Assembly: GCF_004103715.1 (NCBI RefSeq)
Contig: NZ_CP035282.1
Coordinates: 3,372,501-3,436,500, forward strand
Direction: 5' to 3'
DNA: 64,000 bases
Origin: Acidilutibacter cellobiosedens
GTDB taxonomy: Bacteria; Bacillota; Clostridia; Tissierellales; Acidilutibacteraceae
In this document: positions 42,710-52,096 of the stretch, in pieces
Position numbering within the stretch: position 1 is the first letter of the stretch
How the letters are laid out: each line of letters begins with the position of its first letter
Position numbers and translations under genes: made by a program
The notes under the pieces: generated by a model
Seen by the model: the letters and a program-made list of their open reading frames with translations, nothing else
Databases searched by the model: none
What the model was told of the DNA's origin: nothing

Positions 42710-44053
42710 TTATATAATAATTTTTTTATCAAACAAGGTATGCAATTCAGTTATAGGTATAGGCTTACTGAATAGATATCCTTGAACTTTTGTACAGCTG
42801 CACTCTTCCAAATATCGAAGCTGGCTTTCTTCTTCTACGCCTTCTACAATGGCATCTAAATTCATCTTTTTAACTAAGGATATAATTGAACTTAAAATAG
42901 ATTTTTTATAATTAACCTCTTCAATTTTGCTTATAAAAGATTTATCTATTTTTACTCCGTCAATAGGCAAGTTCTCAAGATAATTTAAAGATGAATAACC
43001 CGTTCCGAAATCATCAAGAAGAATTCTTATTCCCATATTCTTTAATTCCTTAAGGATATTTAATATATTATCCAGGGAAAGTATAAGAGAACTTTCCGTT
43101 ATCTCTATATACAAACGAGTGGGATCAAATTTCGTTTCTTCCAAATTCTTCTTTACTACGGAAACAAAATCCTCACCTTCAAACTGTACGGCTGAAACAT
43201 TCACCGCTATATCCATGGGATATTCTAAATTTTCACAAATCTTTTTCCCATCTTCCATTGCCCGGTTCAATATCCAATTCCCTAAAGGTTTTATCAATCC
43301 TGTTTTTTCACAGATAGGAATAAATTCTAACGGCGGCATGAATCCGAAGATCGGGCTGTTCCATCTGACTAATGCTTCCAAAGAAGATATTCTTCCTGTT
43401 TTCATATCAACTACCGGCTGATAAAAAAGAACAAATTCCTCATTTTTTATAGCATCTGCAAGGTTTTCTTTAATTTTTAGTTCAAAACTGTCTCCCTCTT
43501 TATATGTTTCAGCAGTCGTAAAGCTCTTAGGTCTTGAACTCCAAGAAAAAAGTTTGTCTTCAATTTTTTCTAATTTTTTTAACTTCGTACTGTTCTTATA
43601 AATATCTATAATAATAGAACTCATATTATCCAATATACATAGTAATAACCTATCGTTCTCTTTTTCAAACAATGCTTCTTTATGATCAGCATAACAAAAA
43701 TAGTTTTCTTTTCCCTTAAGCTGAGCTCTTATTTCCTTCTTTAAATCCTTTACATCAAAAATTCCTGATATAAGAGTGGCAAAATGTTTGTAATTTTCAA
43801 ATAGAGGCAAAACTATTATTGCGTCTTCTTTGTTCTTAAACAAGATACTTACATTTTTTTCTTTTTCCTCATTTATTTTATTCAGATTAAATAAAAGGGC
43901 CTTTTTATAATCTTCGATTACACCTGATCTAACTAATATATTCCCAGATTCATCTACCAATAAAAAAGATTTTTTAAATATATTGCTGTAACAATTGAAC
44001 AAATCATCTAAATTTTTAAAAGGGATTATATACTCCAGCTCATCTTTTGTCAC
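42710..44053 (-). CDS. EAL-domain cyclic di-GMP phosphodiesterase
   Basis: GTG 44053 has GGGGGTGAAGG upstream; the ATG at 44071 precedes that RBS. N-terminal 180 residues form an unassigned sensory region (LDDLFNCYSNIFKKSFLLVD). The EAL domain follows (about 200-445): FYQPVVDMKTG, SLEALVRWNSP, EITESSLI, LLDDFGTGYSSLNYL, IDGVKIDKSF and EGVEEESQLRYL. The metal ligands and catalytic Glu of active phosphodiesterases look conserved. There is no GGDEF domain. It probably lowers c-di-GMP in response to an unknown signal. Confidence 0.88.
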   Translation of the reverse strand: MTKDELEYIIPFKNLDDLFNCYSNIFKKSFLLVDESGNILVRSGVIEDYKKALLFNLNKINEEKEKNVSILFKNKEDAIIVLPLFENYKHFATLISGIFDVKDLKKEIRAQLKGKENYFCYADHKEALFEKENDRLLLCILDNMSSIIIDIYKNSTKLKKLEKIEDKLFSWSSRPKSFTTAETYKEGDSFELKIKENLADAIKNEEFVLFYQPVVDMKTGRISSLEALVRWNSPIFGFMPPLEFIPICEKTGLIKPLGNWILNRAMEDGKKICENLEYPMDIAVNVSAVQFEGEDFVSVVKKNLEETKFDPTRLYIEITESSLILSLDNILNILKELKNMGIRILLDDFGTGYSSLNYLENLPIDGVKIDKSFISKIEEVNYKKSILSSIISLVKKMNLDAIVEGVEEESQLRYLEECSCTKVQGYLFSKPIPITELHTLFDKKIII

Positions 44054-44168
44054 ACCTTCACCCCCGGGCATTTAAACATAAAAATTTTTATCCCTTATAT
44101 ATTTCGACAAACATGCTTTATTTCTTTTTATATTTACAAAATATTATTTAGAATATCTTTTATCTATC

Positions 44169-44840
44169 TTATTTTAAATAACTTATCAATGCCAGCACTC
44201 CTAAATGTACCGGGTAAAATGAATAAAACACATATTTCAAACTATATCCCTTTTCTCCATTATAATAATTTATAAAGATCAAGGAAATTAAACATAATCC
44301 CTGTATAAGCTGATATCCAATCATTGAAGGTGTCATCTTCCCGCCTCTTAAAAACATCACTAAAATAGGAATCCCTAAATAAAGAAGGTTTAACCAGACC
44401 TGGCTGACAGCCATCCTTTTAAAATTATCGTGGAACTTATAAAACAAAAAAATCATGATTATTCCGTATATATTATAATCAGTATTTAAAAAATAAGCCA
44501 ACATTCCTACTCCAAATACTACCCAGTAATTTTTGGTCTGATCATATTTGTAAATAGCATACAGTCCTAAAAATAAAGTGAAAAAAACATTCAAATAAAA
44601 TCCTTCTCTGAAAGCAAAATAAAACGGAATCTGAGAAATAAGTGCAAATATAAAAAGCCTCAACATGTATTTTTTCACATCTTTCGTCTTAAAATAGCCT
44701 TCTGAAATGAGATAAGCAAATATAGGAAAAGCTAATCTTCCTATCATCCTAAGCCATATCATATCGGGAAAAAGCACTGCCCCTATGTGATCAATAAGCA
44801 TAGTTATAATAGCAATAATTTTTAAATAAAATGAATTCAA
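44169..44840 (-). CDS. TraX family membrane protein
   Basis: TTG 44840 with GGGGTGATG upstream. 223 residues, about eight hydrophobic segments, with IIAIITMLIDHIGAVLFPDM and MIGRLAFPIFAYLISEGYFK, the TraX pattern. TraX was named for F-pilin N-acetylation, but chromosomal Firmicute copies have no known pilin partner and none is seen here. A membrane acyltransferase role is likely. Confidence 0.82.
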   Translation of the reverse strand: MNSFYLKIIAIITMLIDHIGAVLFPDMIWLRMIGRLAFPIFAYLISEGYFKTKDVKKYMLRLFIFALISQIPFYFAFREGFYLNVFFTLFLGLYAIYKYDQTKNYWVVFGVGMLAYFLNTDYNIYGIIMIFLFYKFHDNFKRMAVSQVWLNLLYLGIPILVMFLRGGKMTPSMIGYQLIQGLCLISLIFINYYNGEKGYSLKYVFYSFYPVHLGVLALISYLK

Positions 44841-45139
44841 TTCATCACCCCTTACATTTATAAATTAAAATAAACCGTCTGTTTGTTATATCCTCATAAT
44901 CATATAATATTATATTCCTTTGAAAATTTCAATTCGATTATGCTATTTCAGCACAAATCAAGAAAGCCATTTTCAAAACTCATTTTATATTGAAAGTAAT
45001 TAAGATGAAATAGGATATTCCTATGAACTTAATAAAATTTCAGAAGAATAATTTATCTATAAATAAGTTTATTTAAATATAATTTAGGGTATTTATAATT
45101 AGATAAACTTACTTATTCATTTAGATGGGAGGTATAGAA
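44841..45139. other. Intergenic, promoter region for the TIM-barrel-like gene
   Basis: AT-rich. A 9-bp inverted repeat TAAGTTTAT (45064-45072) / ATAAACTTA (45103-45111) lies before the next start codon. Nothing else was identified. Confidence 0.35.
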
Positions 45140-45814
45140 ATGGAAAAATTCATCCCAGAAGTAAAATCAAAACTTAGAAGTAAAATCATTGAAGTTCCTC
45201 CGGTAATATACAAGGCAAGTGGAATTAAAGTATTAGGCACCAGAATAAAGTCTCTTTTATTCTCAACAGATATTGCTATAATCAAAAATACCAATGCTAA
45301 TTCCATAATAGCAGTATATCCATTTACTCCTCAGCTTTCTATCACTCAGGCATTATTAGAGGTTGCTCCGGTACCTGTGTTCGTAGGTGTAGGAGGTGGA
45401 ATTACCACAGGAAAAAGATCCATTGCTATAGCATGGCAGGCAGAGCTGATGGGTGCCTATGGTGTAGTAGTAAATGCTCCTACAAGTATTGAAGTAATAA
45501 GTGCGATGTTCAATACAATAGATATCCCAATAATATGTACCATAGTATCGGAATATGATGATTATAAAAGAAAAATTGAAGCCGGAGCAAGAATATTAAA
45601 TGTTTCCGGCGGTGCTGAAACAGCTAAAATTGTTAAAAAGATCAGAAATGACTATTCAAGAGAACTCCCCATAATTGCTACGGGAGGTCCGACGGAAGAA
45701 TCGATTTTAGAAACCATAGAAGCCGGAGCCAATGCAATTACCTATACTCCACCATCCTGTGGCGAAATATTCGCGGAAATAATGGCAAATTATCGTAAAA
45801 ATACAGAAAAATAG
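45140..45814 (+). CDS. TIM-barrel-like protein of unknown function
   Basis: ATG 45140 with GGGAGGTATAG upstream is preferred over 45125. 224 residues with repeated beta-alpha units: VPVFVGVGGGITTGKRSIAI, AYGVVVNAPTSIEVISAM, IPIICTIVSEYDDYKRKIEA, ARILNVSGGAETAK, ELPIIATGGPTEESILETI, EAGANAITYTPP. The Gly-rich loops would bind phosphate, as in ThiG- or KDPG-aldolase-like barrels, but I cannot name a substrate. Confidence 0.6.
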   Translation: MEKFIPEVKSKLRSKIIEVPPVIYKASGIKVLGTRIKSLLFSTDIAIIKNTNANSIIAVYPFTPQLSITQALLEVAPVPVFVGVGGGITTGKRSIAIAWQAELMGAYGVVVNAPTSIEVISAMFNTIDIPIICTIVSEYDDYKRKIEAGARILNVSGGAETAKIVKKIRNDYSRELPIIATGGPTEESILETIEAGANAITYTPPSCGEIFAEIMANYRKNTEK

Positions 45815-45833
45815 TGGCAATGCCACTATTTTT
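45807..45833. terminator. Bidirectional terminator between convergent genes
   Basis: 12-bp perfect stem AAAAATAGTGGC (45807-45818) / GCCACTATTTTT (45822-45833). It overlaps the 3' ends of both flanking genes. Confidence 0.9.
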
Positions 45834-46716
45834 CCGCAATTTCTTTTCTCAAGAAACTCCATTTAGTTTCCGTTGTAATAACGGAAATCAATATTAATAA
45901 ACATCCTATAAAAAGTCTTACAGAAAGTGCTTCCTTTAAAAATATAATGGAGAATATATTTCCGAATACCGATTCCATACTAAGTATAATAGCGGCATGA
46001 GTAGAAGACGTATATTTCTGAGCCACATTTTGAATCAAAAAACCTATTAATGTACTAAATAATGCTAAATAAACTATCGGAAAAATCATTTCTCCTGTAA
46101 CCGACGAAACCTTCGGCTCAAAAATTAATGCAAAAATTAAAGATAAAATTGCCGTAACTGAAAATTGAAATATTGTAAGAAGTATAGGGTCATGTTTTTT
46201 AGAATAATATCCTACCGATACAATATGGCAGGCATAAAAAAAACCACCTATCAGTGTAAGCAAATCTCCCAAGCCCATAGTTAAATTCGCATCGAGACTC
46301 AGTACCCCTATGCCTACAAAGCATAATATTGCTCCTATAACTTCATAAATATTAGGTTTCTTTCTGCTTGTCAGCCAGTACAAAAATGGAACTATTACCA
46401 CATTGCTTGCAGTAATGAAAGCATTTTTTCCTGCCGTAGTATATTCAATTCCGACAGTTTGAGCCAAAAAAGCCAAAAAAAGAAATATTCCTATTATAAA
46501 TCCTGCCGTTAAATCATCCCTCTTAGTTTTTTTAACTTTCTTGAAAAAAATTAAAATTAATAAAGCAGAGGCAATTATAAATCTAAAAGCAAGCATATAC
46601 AAAGGAGTTATATGATCCAATACATTTTTGGTTACTACAAAACTGCTTCCCCAGATTAGTGCTACAACTATCATTGAAATATCCGCATACAAACTTTTTT
46701 TATTAACTTTCTCCAT
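45826..46716 (-). CDS. EamA/DMT-family transporter
   Basis: ATG 46716 with GGAGG upstream. 296 residues with ten predicted membrane segments in two EamA repeats: ISMIVVALIWGSSFVVTKNV at the start and the second at LLTLIGGFFYACHIVSVGYY. These transporters export or import metabolites such as amino acids or drugs. Substrate unknown. Confidence 0.87.
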   Translation of the reverse strand: MEKVNKKSLYADISMIVVALIWGSSFVVTKNVLDHITPLYMLAFRFIIASALLILIFFKKVKKTKRDDLTAGFIIGIFLFLAFLAQTVGIEYTTAGKNAFITASNVVIVPFLYWLTSRKKPNIYEVIGAILCFVGIGVLSLDANLTMGLGDLLTLIGGFFYACHIVSVGYYSKKHDPILLTIFQFSVTAILSLIFALIFEPKVSSVTGEMIFPIVYLALFSTLIGFLIQNVAQKYTSSTHAAIILSMESVFGNIFSIIFLKEALSVRLFIGCLLILISVITTETKWSFLRKEIAEK

Positions 46717-46817
46717 ATATTTTCCTCCAAGTAAACCTTATATATATTATTTTATCATAAATATTCAATATTTCTATACATATACAGAAATAATTTTACT
46801 CTATCCTTATCACAATT

Positions 46818-46840
46818 AATATTATATTAAATATAATATT
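46818..46840. promoter_or_regulatory. Perfect 11-bp inverted repeat in the divergent intergenic region
   Basis: AATATTATATT, one base, AATATAATATT. It lies 23 bases before the aminotransferase start and may be an operator or an AT-rich promoter element. Confidence 0.4.
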
Positions 46841-46862
46841 ACAGAGAAAAGAAGGTGATATT

Positions 46863-48152
46863 GTGTATAGAAATTTGGTTCATGGGCTAAATGTAAAAAT
46901 TCCTTTAAATAATGACATCTATACTACTCCCATCAATTTTGACAATGCCGCCACTACTCCCCCTTTCCGTTCTGTGATGAAAGAAATCAATAGCTTTTCT
47001 CCTTGGTATTCTTCAATTCATCGAGGTACGGGATACAAATCCGAAATTTCTTCTGAATATTATGATCAAGCAAGAAATGATGTGCTGAATTTTGTTAATG
47101 GGGATAAGGATAATGATACAGTTATATTTTTAAAAAATACTACTGAATGTATAAACAAATTATCTTATAGAATTAAGGAAGAAATAGAAGGCGGAATAGT
47201 CTTAACAACACGTATGGAACATCATTCAAATCTTCTCCCTTGGAGGTTAAAATACCCTACCGAATATGTAGAAACAGATAAATGCGGAAGACTCTCCATA
47301 TATGATTTAAATGAAAAGCTCAAAAGATACAGGGGCAAAATAAAATTAATGGCAATAACGGGAGCATCTAATGTCACAGGGTATACAAATCCTATCCATG
47401 AAATTGCAAGATTAGTACATGATCAAGGAGGAAAAATATTGGTTGACGGAGCACAGCTTGTGCCTCATCACCCTATAGACATGAAAAGTTCTGATTCCTT
47501 AGAACACATTGACTATCTGACCTTTTCTGCCCACAAAATGTATGCTCCTTTTGGAACAGGAGTACTTATTGGTCCGAAAAAATTGTTTGAAAAAGGCAGT
47601 CCGGAATACCCCGGGGGAGGAACAATTTCTTTTGTATCAGATGATTCTGTATTCTGGACAGAGCCTCCAGAAAAAGAAGAAGCAGGCACTCCAAATGTAA
47701 TGGGAGCAGTAGCCTTGTCAAACAGTATAAAAACCCTTGAATCTTTAGGAATGGAGAATATCGATAATTATGAATTAAACCTTACTTACTACTGTATTAC
47801 GAAAATGAAAAATATTCCTCATATAATCCTTTATTGTGACTTAGATTTTAATAATAAAATTTCCATAATACCATTTAACATAGAAGGAATACCTCATGAA
47901 ATCCTTGCGAGAATTTTATCGGAAGAAAGGGGAATATCAGTAAGAAACGGCTGCTTTTGTGCTCAACCTTATGTGCAAAGACTTCTTAATATTTTACCGA
48001 ATTCCTATATTTCCCGACCTGGAATAGTAAGAATAAGTTTTGGGTTATACAATACTTATGAAGAAGTAGATATTCTTATAGATTTTTTAACTGAAATAAG
48101 TTCTAATATACAATACTACAAGGGCAAGTATAAAAACCTCCTTTATTACTAA
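46863..48152 (+). CDS. Class V aminotransferase (cysteine desulfurase-like)
   Basis: GTG 46863 with GAAGGTGAT upstream. PLP enzyme: INFDNAATTPPFRSVMKEIN, THR-like EHHSNLLPW, GGKILVDGAQLVPHHP (Asp, Gln), the PLP-binding Lys in DYLTFSAHKMYAPFG, and NGCFCAQPYVQ near residue 370, where a Cys could accept sulphur. 429 residues, similar in length to group II desulfurases. The downstream DsrE-like gene is a possible sulphur acceptor. Whether it is a desulfurase or an aminotransferase is open. Confidence 0.8.
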   Translation: MYRNLVHGLNVKIPLNNDIYTTPINFDNAATTPPFRSVMKEINSFSPWYSSIHRGTGYKSEISSEYYDQARNDVLNFVNGDKDNDTVIFLKNTTECINKLSYRIKEEIEGGIVLTTRMEHHSNLLPWRLKYPTEYVETDKCGRLSIYDLNEKLKRYRGKIKLMAITGASNVTGYTNPIHEIARLVHDQGGKILVDGAQLVPHHPIDMKSSDSLEHIDYLTFSAHKMYAPFGTGVLIGPKKLFEKGSPEYPGGGTISFVSDDSVFWTEPPEKEEAGTPNVMGAVALSNSIKTLESLGMENIDNYELNLTYYCITKMKNIPHIILYCDLDFNNKISIIPFNIEGIPHEILARILSEERGISVRNGCFCAQPYVQRLLNILPNSYISRPGIVRISFGLYNTYEEVDILIDFLTEISSNIQYYKGKYKNLLYY

Positions 48153-48176
48153 AAATAGTAAAAAGGAGGCTTTTTT
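48137..48176 (+). promoter_or_regulatory. Hairpin that pairs away the RBS of the DsrE-like gene
   Basis: CCTCCTTT (48137-48144) pairs with AAAGGAGG (48162-48169) and TTACT (48146-48150) with AGTAA (48157-48161); a T6 run follows before the ATG at 48177. The right arm contains the Shine-Dalgarno of that gene, and the arm plus U-run also forms an intrinsic terminator. Confidence 0.75.
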
Positions 48177-48653
48177 ATGAACAAAAAAATGAATATCCTT
48201 ATGTTCAGCGGTGAATATGATAAGGCATTAGCAGCTCTTATTCTTGCCAACTCAGGAAAACAAATGGGAATAGATGTAACCATGTTTTTTACATTCTGGG
48301 GGTTATGCCTTGTCAGAGATCCTAAAAAAATAAGCGATGAAGATAAAAGTGCCTATGAAAAGATGTTTGCCAATCTTACTCCCAAAGGAATAGAAGAATC
48401 TCCTTTATCAAAGATGAATTTTGCCGGAGTGGGGAAAAAAATGTTGTTGGAGATGATGGAAGAAAATGATACACCTTCTATCGTCGATTTTTTAAATGGA
48501 GCCATAAAAAAGGGTGTCAAACTATACGGTTGTAAACTTTCCTTAGAGATAATGGGCTTTAAGGAAGATGAACTCTTGAAGGAGGTAAAAATAATCACTG
48601 CCGAAGAATATTTAAAAAATGCTTTGGAATCCGATATACAATTATTTATATAA
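48177..48653 (+). CDS. DsrE/DsrF-like sulphur-relay family protein
   Basis: 158 residues: MNILMFSGEYDKALAALILA, VTMFFTFWGLCLVRDP and a late GVKLYGCKLSLEIMGF containing the Cys typical of this group. Proteins of this family carry sulphur or act as persulfide relays. It sits directly behind the class V aminotransferase, with its RBS in a hairpin. Function inferred from fold and neighbour. Confidence 0.75.
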   Translation: MNKKMNILMFSGEYDKALAALILANSGKQMGIDVTMFFTFWGLCLVRDPKKISDEDKSAYEKMFANLTPKGIEESPLSKMNFAGVGKKMLLEMMEENDTPSIVDFLNGAIKKGVKLYGCKLSLEIMGFKEDELLKEVKIITAEEYLKNALESDIQLFI

Positions 48654-48699
48654 TTTTTGTGGTATTATATAATTATATAGATAAGAAAGGGTGGTAGTG

Positions 48700-50022
48700 A
48701 TGGAAAACAGTATTGAGATTCCAAAGGAATACCTGGAAACCGTTAAAAATATAAAAACTCTTAAGAAGGTACTTTGGATCAATTCTCATAAAAAAAATTT
48801 CAGTGAGATATCAGATGCTTTAGAGATAAAAGAGGAAGAAATAAAAGATGCGGAAGAAAGATTAAAAAGGTTTGCTCCTTATTTAATTAAGGCATTTCCG
48901 GAAACTAAATCAACTAATGGAATCATTGAATCCCCATTAATTGAGATCCCTAAAATGAAAAGCAGAGCGGAAGAGGATATAAAAGAAAAAATATACGGAA
49001 AATTGTATATAAAATGTGACAACCAGCTTCCCATCGCAGGTTCCATAAAAGCAAGGGGCGGGATATACGAAGTACTTAAAAGGGCAGAAGATTTGGCATT
49101 AAAAAACGGGTTAATAAAAAAAGATGATGACTATTCCAAATTCTATAGCGATGAATTCAAAAATTTCTTTTCCGACTACACCATACAGGTGGGAAGTACG
49201 GGAAATCTAGGCCTAAGTATAGGCATAATGAGTGCTCAATTAGGATTTAAGGTAAAAGTTCATATGTCTGCCGATGCAAAACAATGGAAAAAAGAATTAT
49301 TGAGAAGCAAAGGAGTAAATGTAGTGGAATATTCTTCCGACTATTCAAAAGCCGTAGAAGAAGGAAGAAAACTTTCTAATGAAGATCCCAAAAGCATGTT
49401 CATCGATGATGAAAATTCTAAGGACCTTTTCTTAGGATATGCTGTAGGAGCCTTCAGACTAAGAGAACAACTAAAAAAGATGAATATTCCAGTGGATAGA
49501 GATCACCCTTTATTTGTATATCTCCCTTGCGGCGTAGGCGGGGGCCCGGGAGGAATAGCTTACGGATTAAAGCTCATATACAAGGACAATGCTCATCTCT
49601 TCTTTGCAGAACCAACCCATTCTCCGGCGATGCTTTTAGGACTTATTACCGGACTTCATAACCAAATCTCCGTTAAAGATTTCGGATTGGATAATAAAAC
49701 GGAAGCCGATGGATTAGCTGTAGGGAGACCTTCAGGTCTTGTAGGGAAGATAATGGATCCCATATTAGACGGTGAGTTTACCGTTGAAGACAACCAATTA
49801 TATAGATTTTTGGCAGCATTAGCAGAAGAAGAAAAAATATATCTGGAACCTTCTGCTCTGGCCGGATTCCCGGGACCTGCTCTTATATCAAAAGAATATG
49901 GAGAAGAATATCTGAAAAATTCTACTCATATATGTTGGGCAACGGGAGGAAGCCTTGTTCCGGATAATATAATGAAGGGATACTATGAAAAAGGGAAGTT
50001 GCTTAACAACAGAAGAAAATAA
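48700..50022 (+). CDS. dsdA: D-serine ammonia-lyase
   Basis: ATG 48700 follows AAAGGGTGG. 440 residues with fold-type II PLP signatures: [18 protein letters not shown] (PLP Lys), [37 protein letters not shown] and [13 protein letters not shown]. It converts D-serine to pyruvate and ammonia. Length and motifs fit DsdA. A 46-base gap separates it from the DsrE-like gene. Confidence 0.92.
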   Translation: MENSIEIPKEYLETVKNIKTLKKVLWINSHKKNFSEISDALEIKEEEIKDAEERLKRFAPYLIKAFPETKSTNGIIESPLIEIPKMKSRAEEDIKEKIYGKLYIKCDNQLPIAGSIKARGGIYEVLKRAEDLALKNGLIKKDDDYSKFYSDEFKNFFSDYTIQVGSTGNLGLSIGIMSAQLGFKVKVHMSADAKQWKKELLRSKGVNVVEYSSDYSKAVEEGRKLSNEDPKSMFIDDENSKDLFLGYAVGAFRLREQLKKMNIPVDRDHPLFVYLPCGVGGGPGGIAYGLKLIYKDNAHLFFAEPTHSPAMLLGLITGLHNQISVKDFGLDNKTEADGLAVGRPSGLVGKIMDPILDGEFTVEDNQLYRFLAALAEEEKIYLEPSALAGFPGPALISKEYGEEYLKNSTHICWATGGSLVPDNIMKGYYEKGKLLNNRRK

Positions 50023-50030
50023 CCATAGGA

Positions 50031-50059
50031 AGTCGTCAAAACATTTAGTTTTGGCGACT
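50031..50059 (+). terminator. Terminator after dsdA
   Basis: AGTCGTCAAAAC (50031-50042) pairs with GTTTTGGCGACT (50048-50059), one G-T pair; followed by CTTCC, so the U-tract is weak. Confidence 0.65.
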
Positions 50060-50066
50060 CTTCCAA

Positions 50067-51023
50067 CTATCCCTCTTTAGTTGAATCAGATAACAACAGT
50101 TGGTATTTTTTTTGATAAGCAGGGATATCAGCAATATCACAATAGACATAATGCCCGGGAATTATTTCACGAAGTTGGCTCGTTTCTGTTTGTACCAAAT
50201 TGTTAAAAACAATACGATTTCGTTGCCGTTCATAATCCGGATCCGGCAGCGGTATAGCCGACAGAAGGCTTTCCGTATACGGATGCAATGGAAATTGATA
50301 GATCTCCTTTGCATTTCCAAGCTCTACAAGTTTACCTTGATACATAACACCTATACGATTACTGATATATTTTACCATAGATAAATCATGAGCTATAAAC
50401 AAATAAGTCAAGTGTTTTTCTTTCTGCAATTTTTTCAGCAGATTTACGATTTGTGCCTGTATTGATACATCCAAAGCCGATATAGGTTCGTCACATATAA
50501 TAAATTTAGGCCGTACCGATAATGCTCTGGCAATTCCTATTCTCTGTCGTTGTCCTCCCGACAATTCATGAGGATATCTATTTGCATGATCAGAATTTAA
50601 GCCAACAGTCATAAGTAATTCATTGACTTGTTCATCGCAGTCATCTTTATTCTTTGATAATCCATGGACTTTAATTCCTTCAGCAATAATATCCCTTACC
50701 TTTTTTCGTGGATTGAGAGATGCGTAAGGGTCCTGATATATCATTTGTACATCACGTCGAAACTGAAGCCAATCTTTCTTGCTATGGATTGTAGAAAGAT
50801 CAACACCGTTAAAATAAATCTTACCGGAGGTCGGTCTATATAATTGTATAATAGTTCTGCCTGTTGTTGATTTTCCACACCCTGATTCCCCGACTAAACC
50901 AAAAGTCTCACCTTCAAATATATTAAAACTAATATTATCCACTGCTTTTACAATATTATTACCATTGGACCTGAAATACTCTTTCAATTTTTCAACTCGT
51001 AAAATTTCATTGTTAGTATTCAT
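50067..51023 (-). CDS. oppF: Oligopeptide ABC transporter ATP-binding protein OppF
   Basis: 318 residues with Walker A GLVGESGCGKSTTG, Q-loop QMIYQDPYASLNPR, signature ELSGGQRQRIGIARAL, Walker B FIICDEPISALDVS and a C-terminal peptide-type extension (HPYTESLLSAIPLPDPD). One of two ATPases of the opp operon, 4 bases after OppD. Confidence 0.92.
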   Translation of the reverse strand: MNTNNEILRVEKLKEYFRSNGNNIVKAVDNISFNIFEGETFGLVGESGCGKSTTGRTIIQLYRPTSGKIYFNGVDLSTIHSKKDWLQFRRDVQMIYQDPYASLNPRKKVRDIIAEGIKVHGLSKNKDDCDEQVNELLMTVGLNSDHANRYPHELSGGQRQRIGIARALSVRPKFIICDEPISALDVSIQAQIVNLLKKLQKEKHLTYLFIAHDLSMVKYISNRIGVMYQGKLVELGNAKEIYQFPLHPYTESLLSAIPLPDPDYERQRNRIVFNNLVQTETSQLREIIPGHYVYCDIADIPAYQKKYQLLLSDSTKEG

Positions 51024-51027
51024 TTTG

Positions 51028-52086
51028 TTAACCCCTCTTATCTTTAAAACTTTGTTTTTTAAATTTAAAATACTGCTGACGAGCTACAATAGATTGAGGA
51101 ATCTTTATTTCAGGAGCCCGTGAATCCAAAAGCCATGTTGAAGCATAATGAGTTTGAGATATTTTAAACATCGGCGGTTCATAATACGCATCAACGGTTA
51201 AAGCATACTGATTTCGCTGCGCAAAAATATCTCCCTGAGGAGGATCCAACAGATCTGGCGGACTTCCAGGAATAGCATACAAGCTATCCTCCTCGTTATC
51301 CAATGTCGGCATTGAACGCAGCAATCCCCAAGTATACGGATGTTGAGGATTATAAAATATTTCATCAACAGTTCCTATTTCCACAATCTTACCTCCATAC
51401 ATTACGGCAACTCTGTCTGCAATATTAGCAACTACCCCTAAATCATGAGTAACAAATATTATTGAAGTCGCTACTTTCTTTTGAATACTCTTCATCAAGT
51501 CTAAAATCTCAGCCTGAATAGTCACATCCAGAGCAGTGGTCGGTTCATCTGCAATTAATATCTTAGGATTGCAAGCTAATGCGATAGCAATTACAATACG
51601 TTGTCGTTGCCCTCCGGAGAACTGATGAGGATAATATTTTAAACGCTTTTCGGGTTCAGGAATATCTACTAACCGAAACAATTCCAATGCTTTTTTCATA
51701 GCTTCCGATTTACTCAATTTTTGATGTAAAATAACAGGCTCTGCTACCTGTTTACCAACAGTCATAGTTGGATTTAAAGAAGTCATCGGGTCTTGAAAAA
51801 CCATTGCTATTTCTTTTCCGCGAATATTCTGCATCTCTTTATTGGTCTTTGATAATAAATCCTTTCCGTCAAAAATTATTTGCCCGCAATCAATACTGCC
51901 ATTTTTTGAAAGCAATCCCATAATGCTTCTGCATGTCACGGATTTTCCCGAACCGGATTCTCCCACAAGAGCCAAAGTTTCTCCTTTATTCAATGTTAAA
52001 GATACCCCTCTTACGGCTTGTACTTTCCCTGCATATGTTTGAAACGAAACATGCAAATTATTAATTTCTAATATTTTTTCACTCAT
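51028..52086 (-). CDS. oppD: Oligopeptide ABC transporter ATP-binding protein OppD
   Basis: 352 residues: Walker A ALVGESGSGKSVTC, AMVFQDPMTSLNPT, signature FSGGQRQRIVIAIAL, ILIADEPTTALDVTIQ and the C-terminal HPYTWGLLRSMPTL extension. ATG has GGAGGGTTAAG upstream. Confidence 0.92.
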   Translation of the reverse strand: MSEKILEINNLHVSFQTYAGKVQAVRGVSLTLNKGETLALVGESGSGKSVTCRSIMGLLSKNGSIDCGQIIFDGKDLLSKTNKEMQNIRGKEIAMVFQDPMTSLNPTMTVGKQVAEPVILHQKLSKSEAMKKALELFRLVDIPEPEKRLKYYPHQFSGGQRQRIVIAIALACNPKILIADEPTTALDVTIQAEILDLMKSIQKKVATSIIFVTHDLGVVANIADRVAVMYGGKIVEIGTVDEIFYNPQHPYTWGLLRSMPTLDNEEDSLYAIPGSPPDLLDPPQGDIFAQRNQYALTVDAYYEPPMFKISQTHYASTWLLDSRAPEIKIPQSIVARQQYFKFKKQSFKDKRG

Positions 52087-52096
52087 CTTAACCCTC

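Noticed and set aside
44169-44840. Conjugative element because of TraX
   Set aside because: TraX homologs are common in chromosomes, and no relaxase or type IV secretion genes are present.
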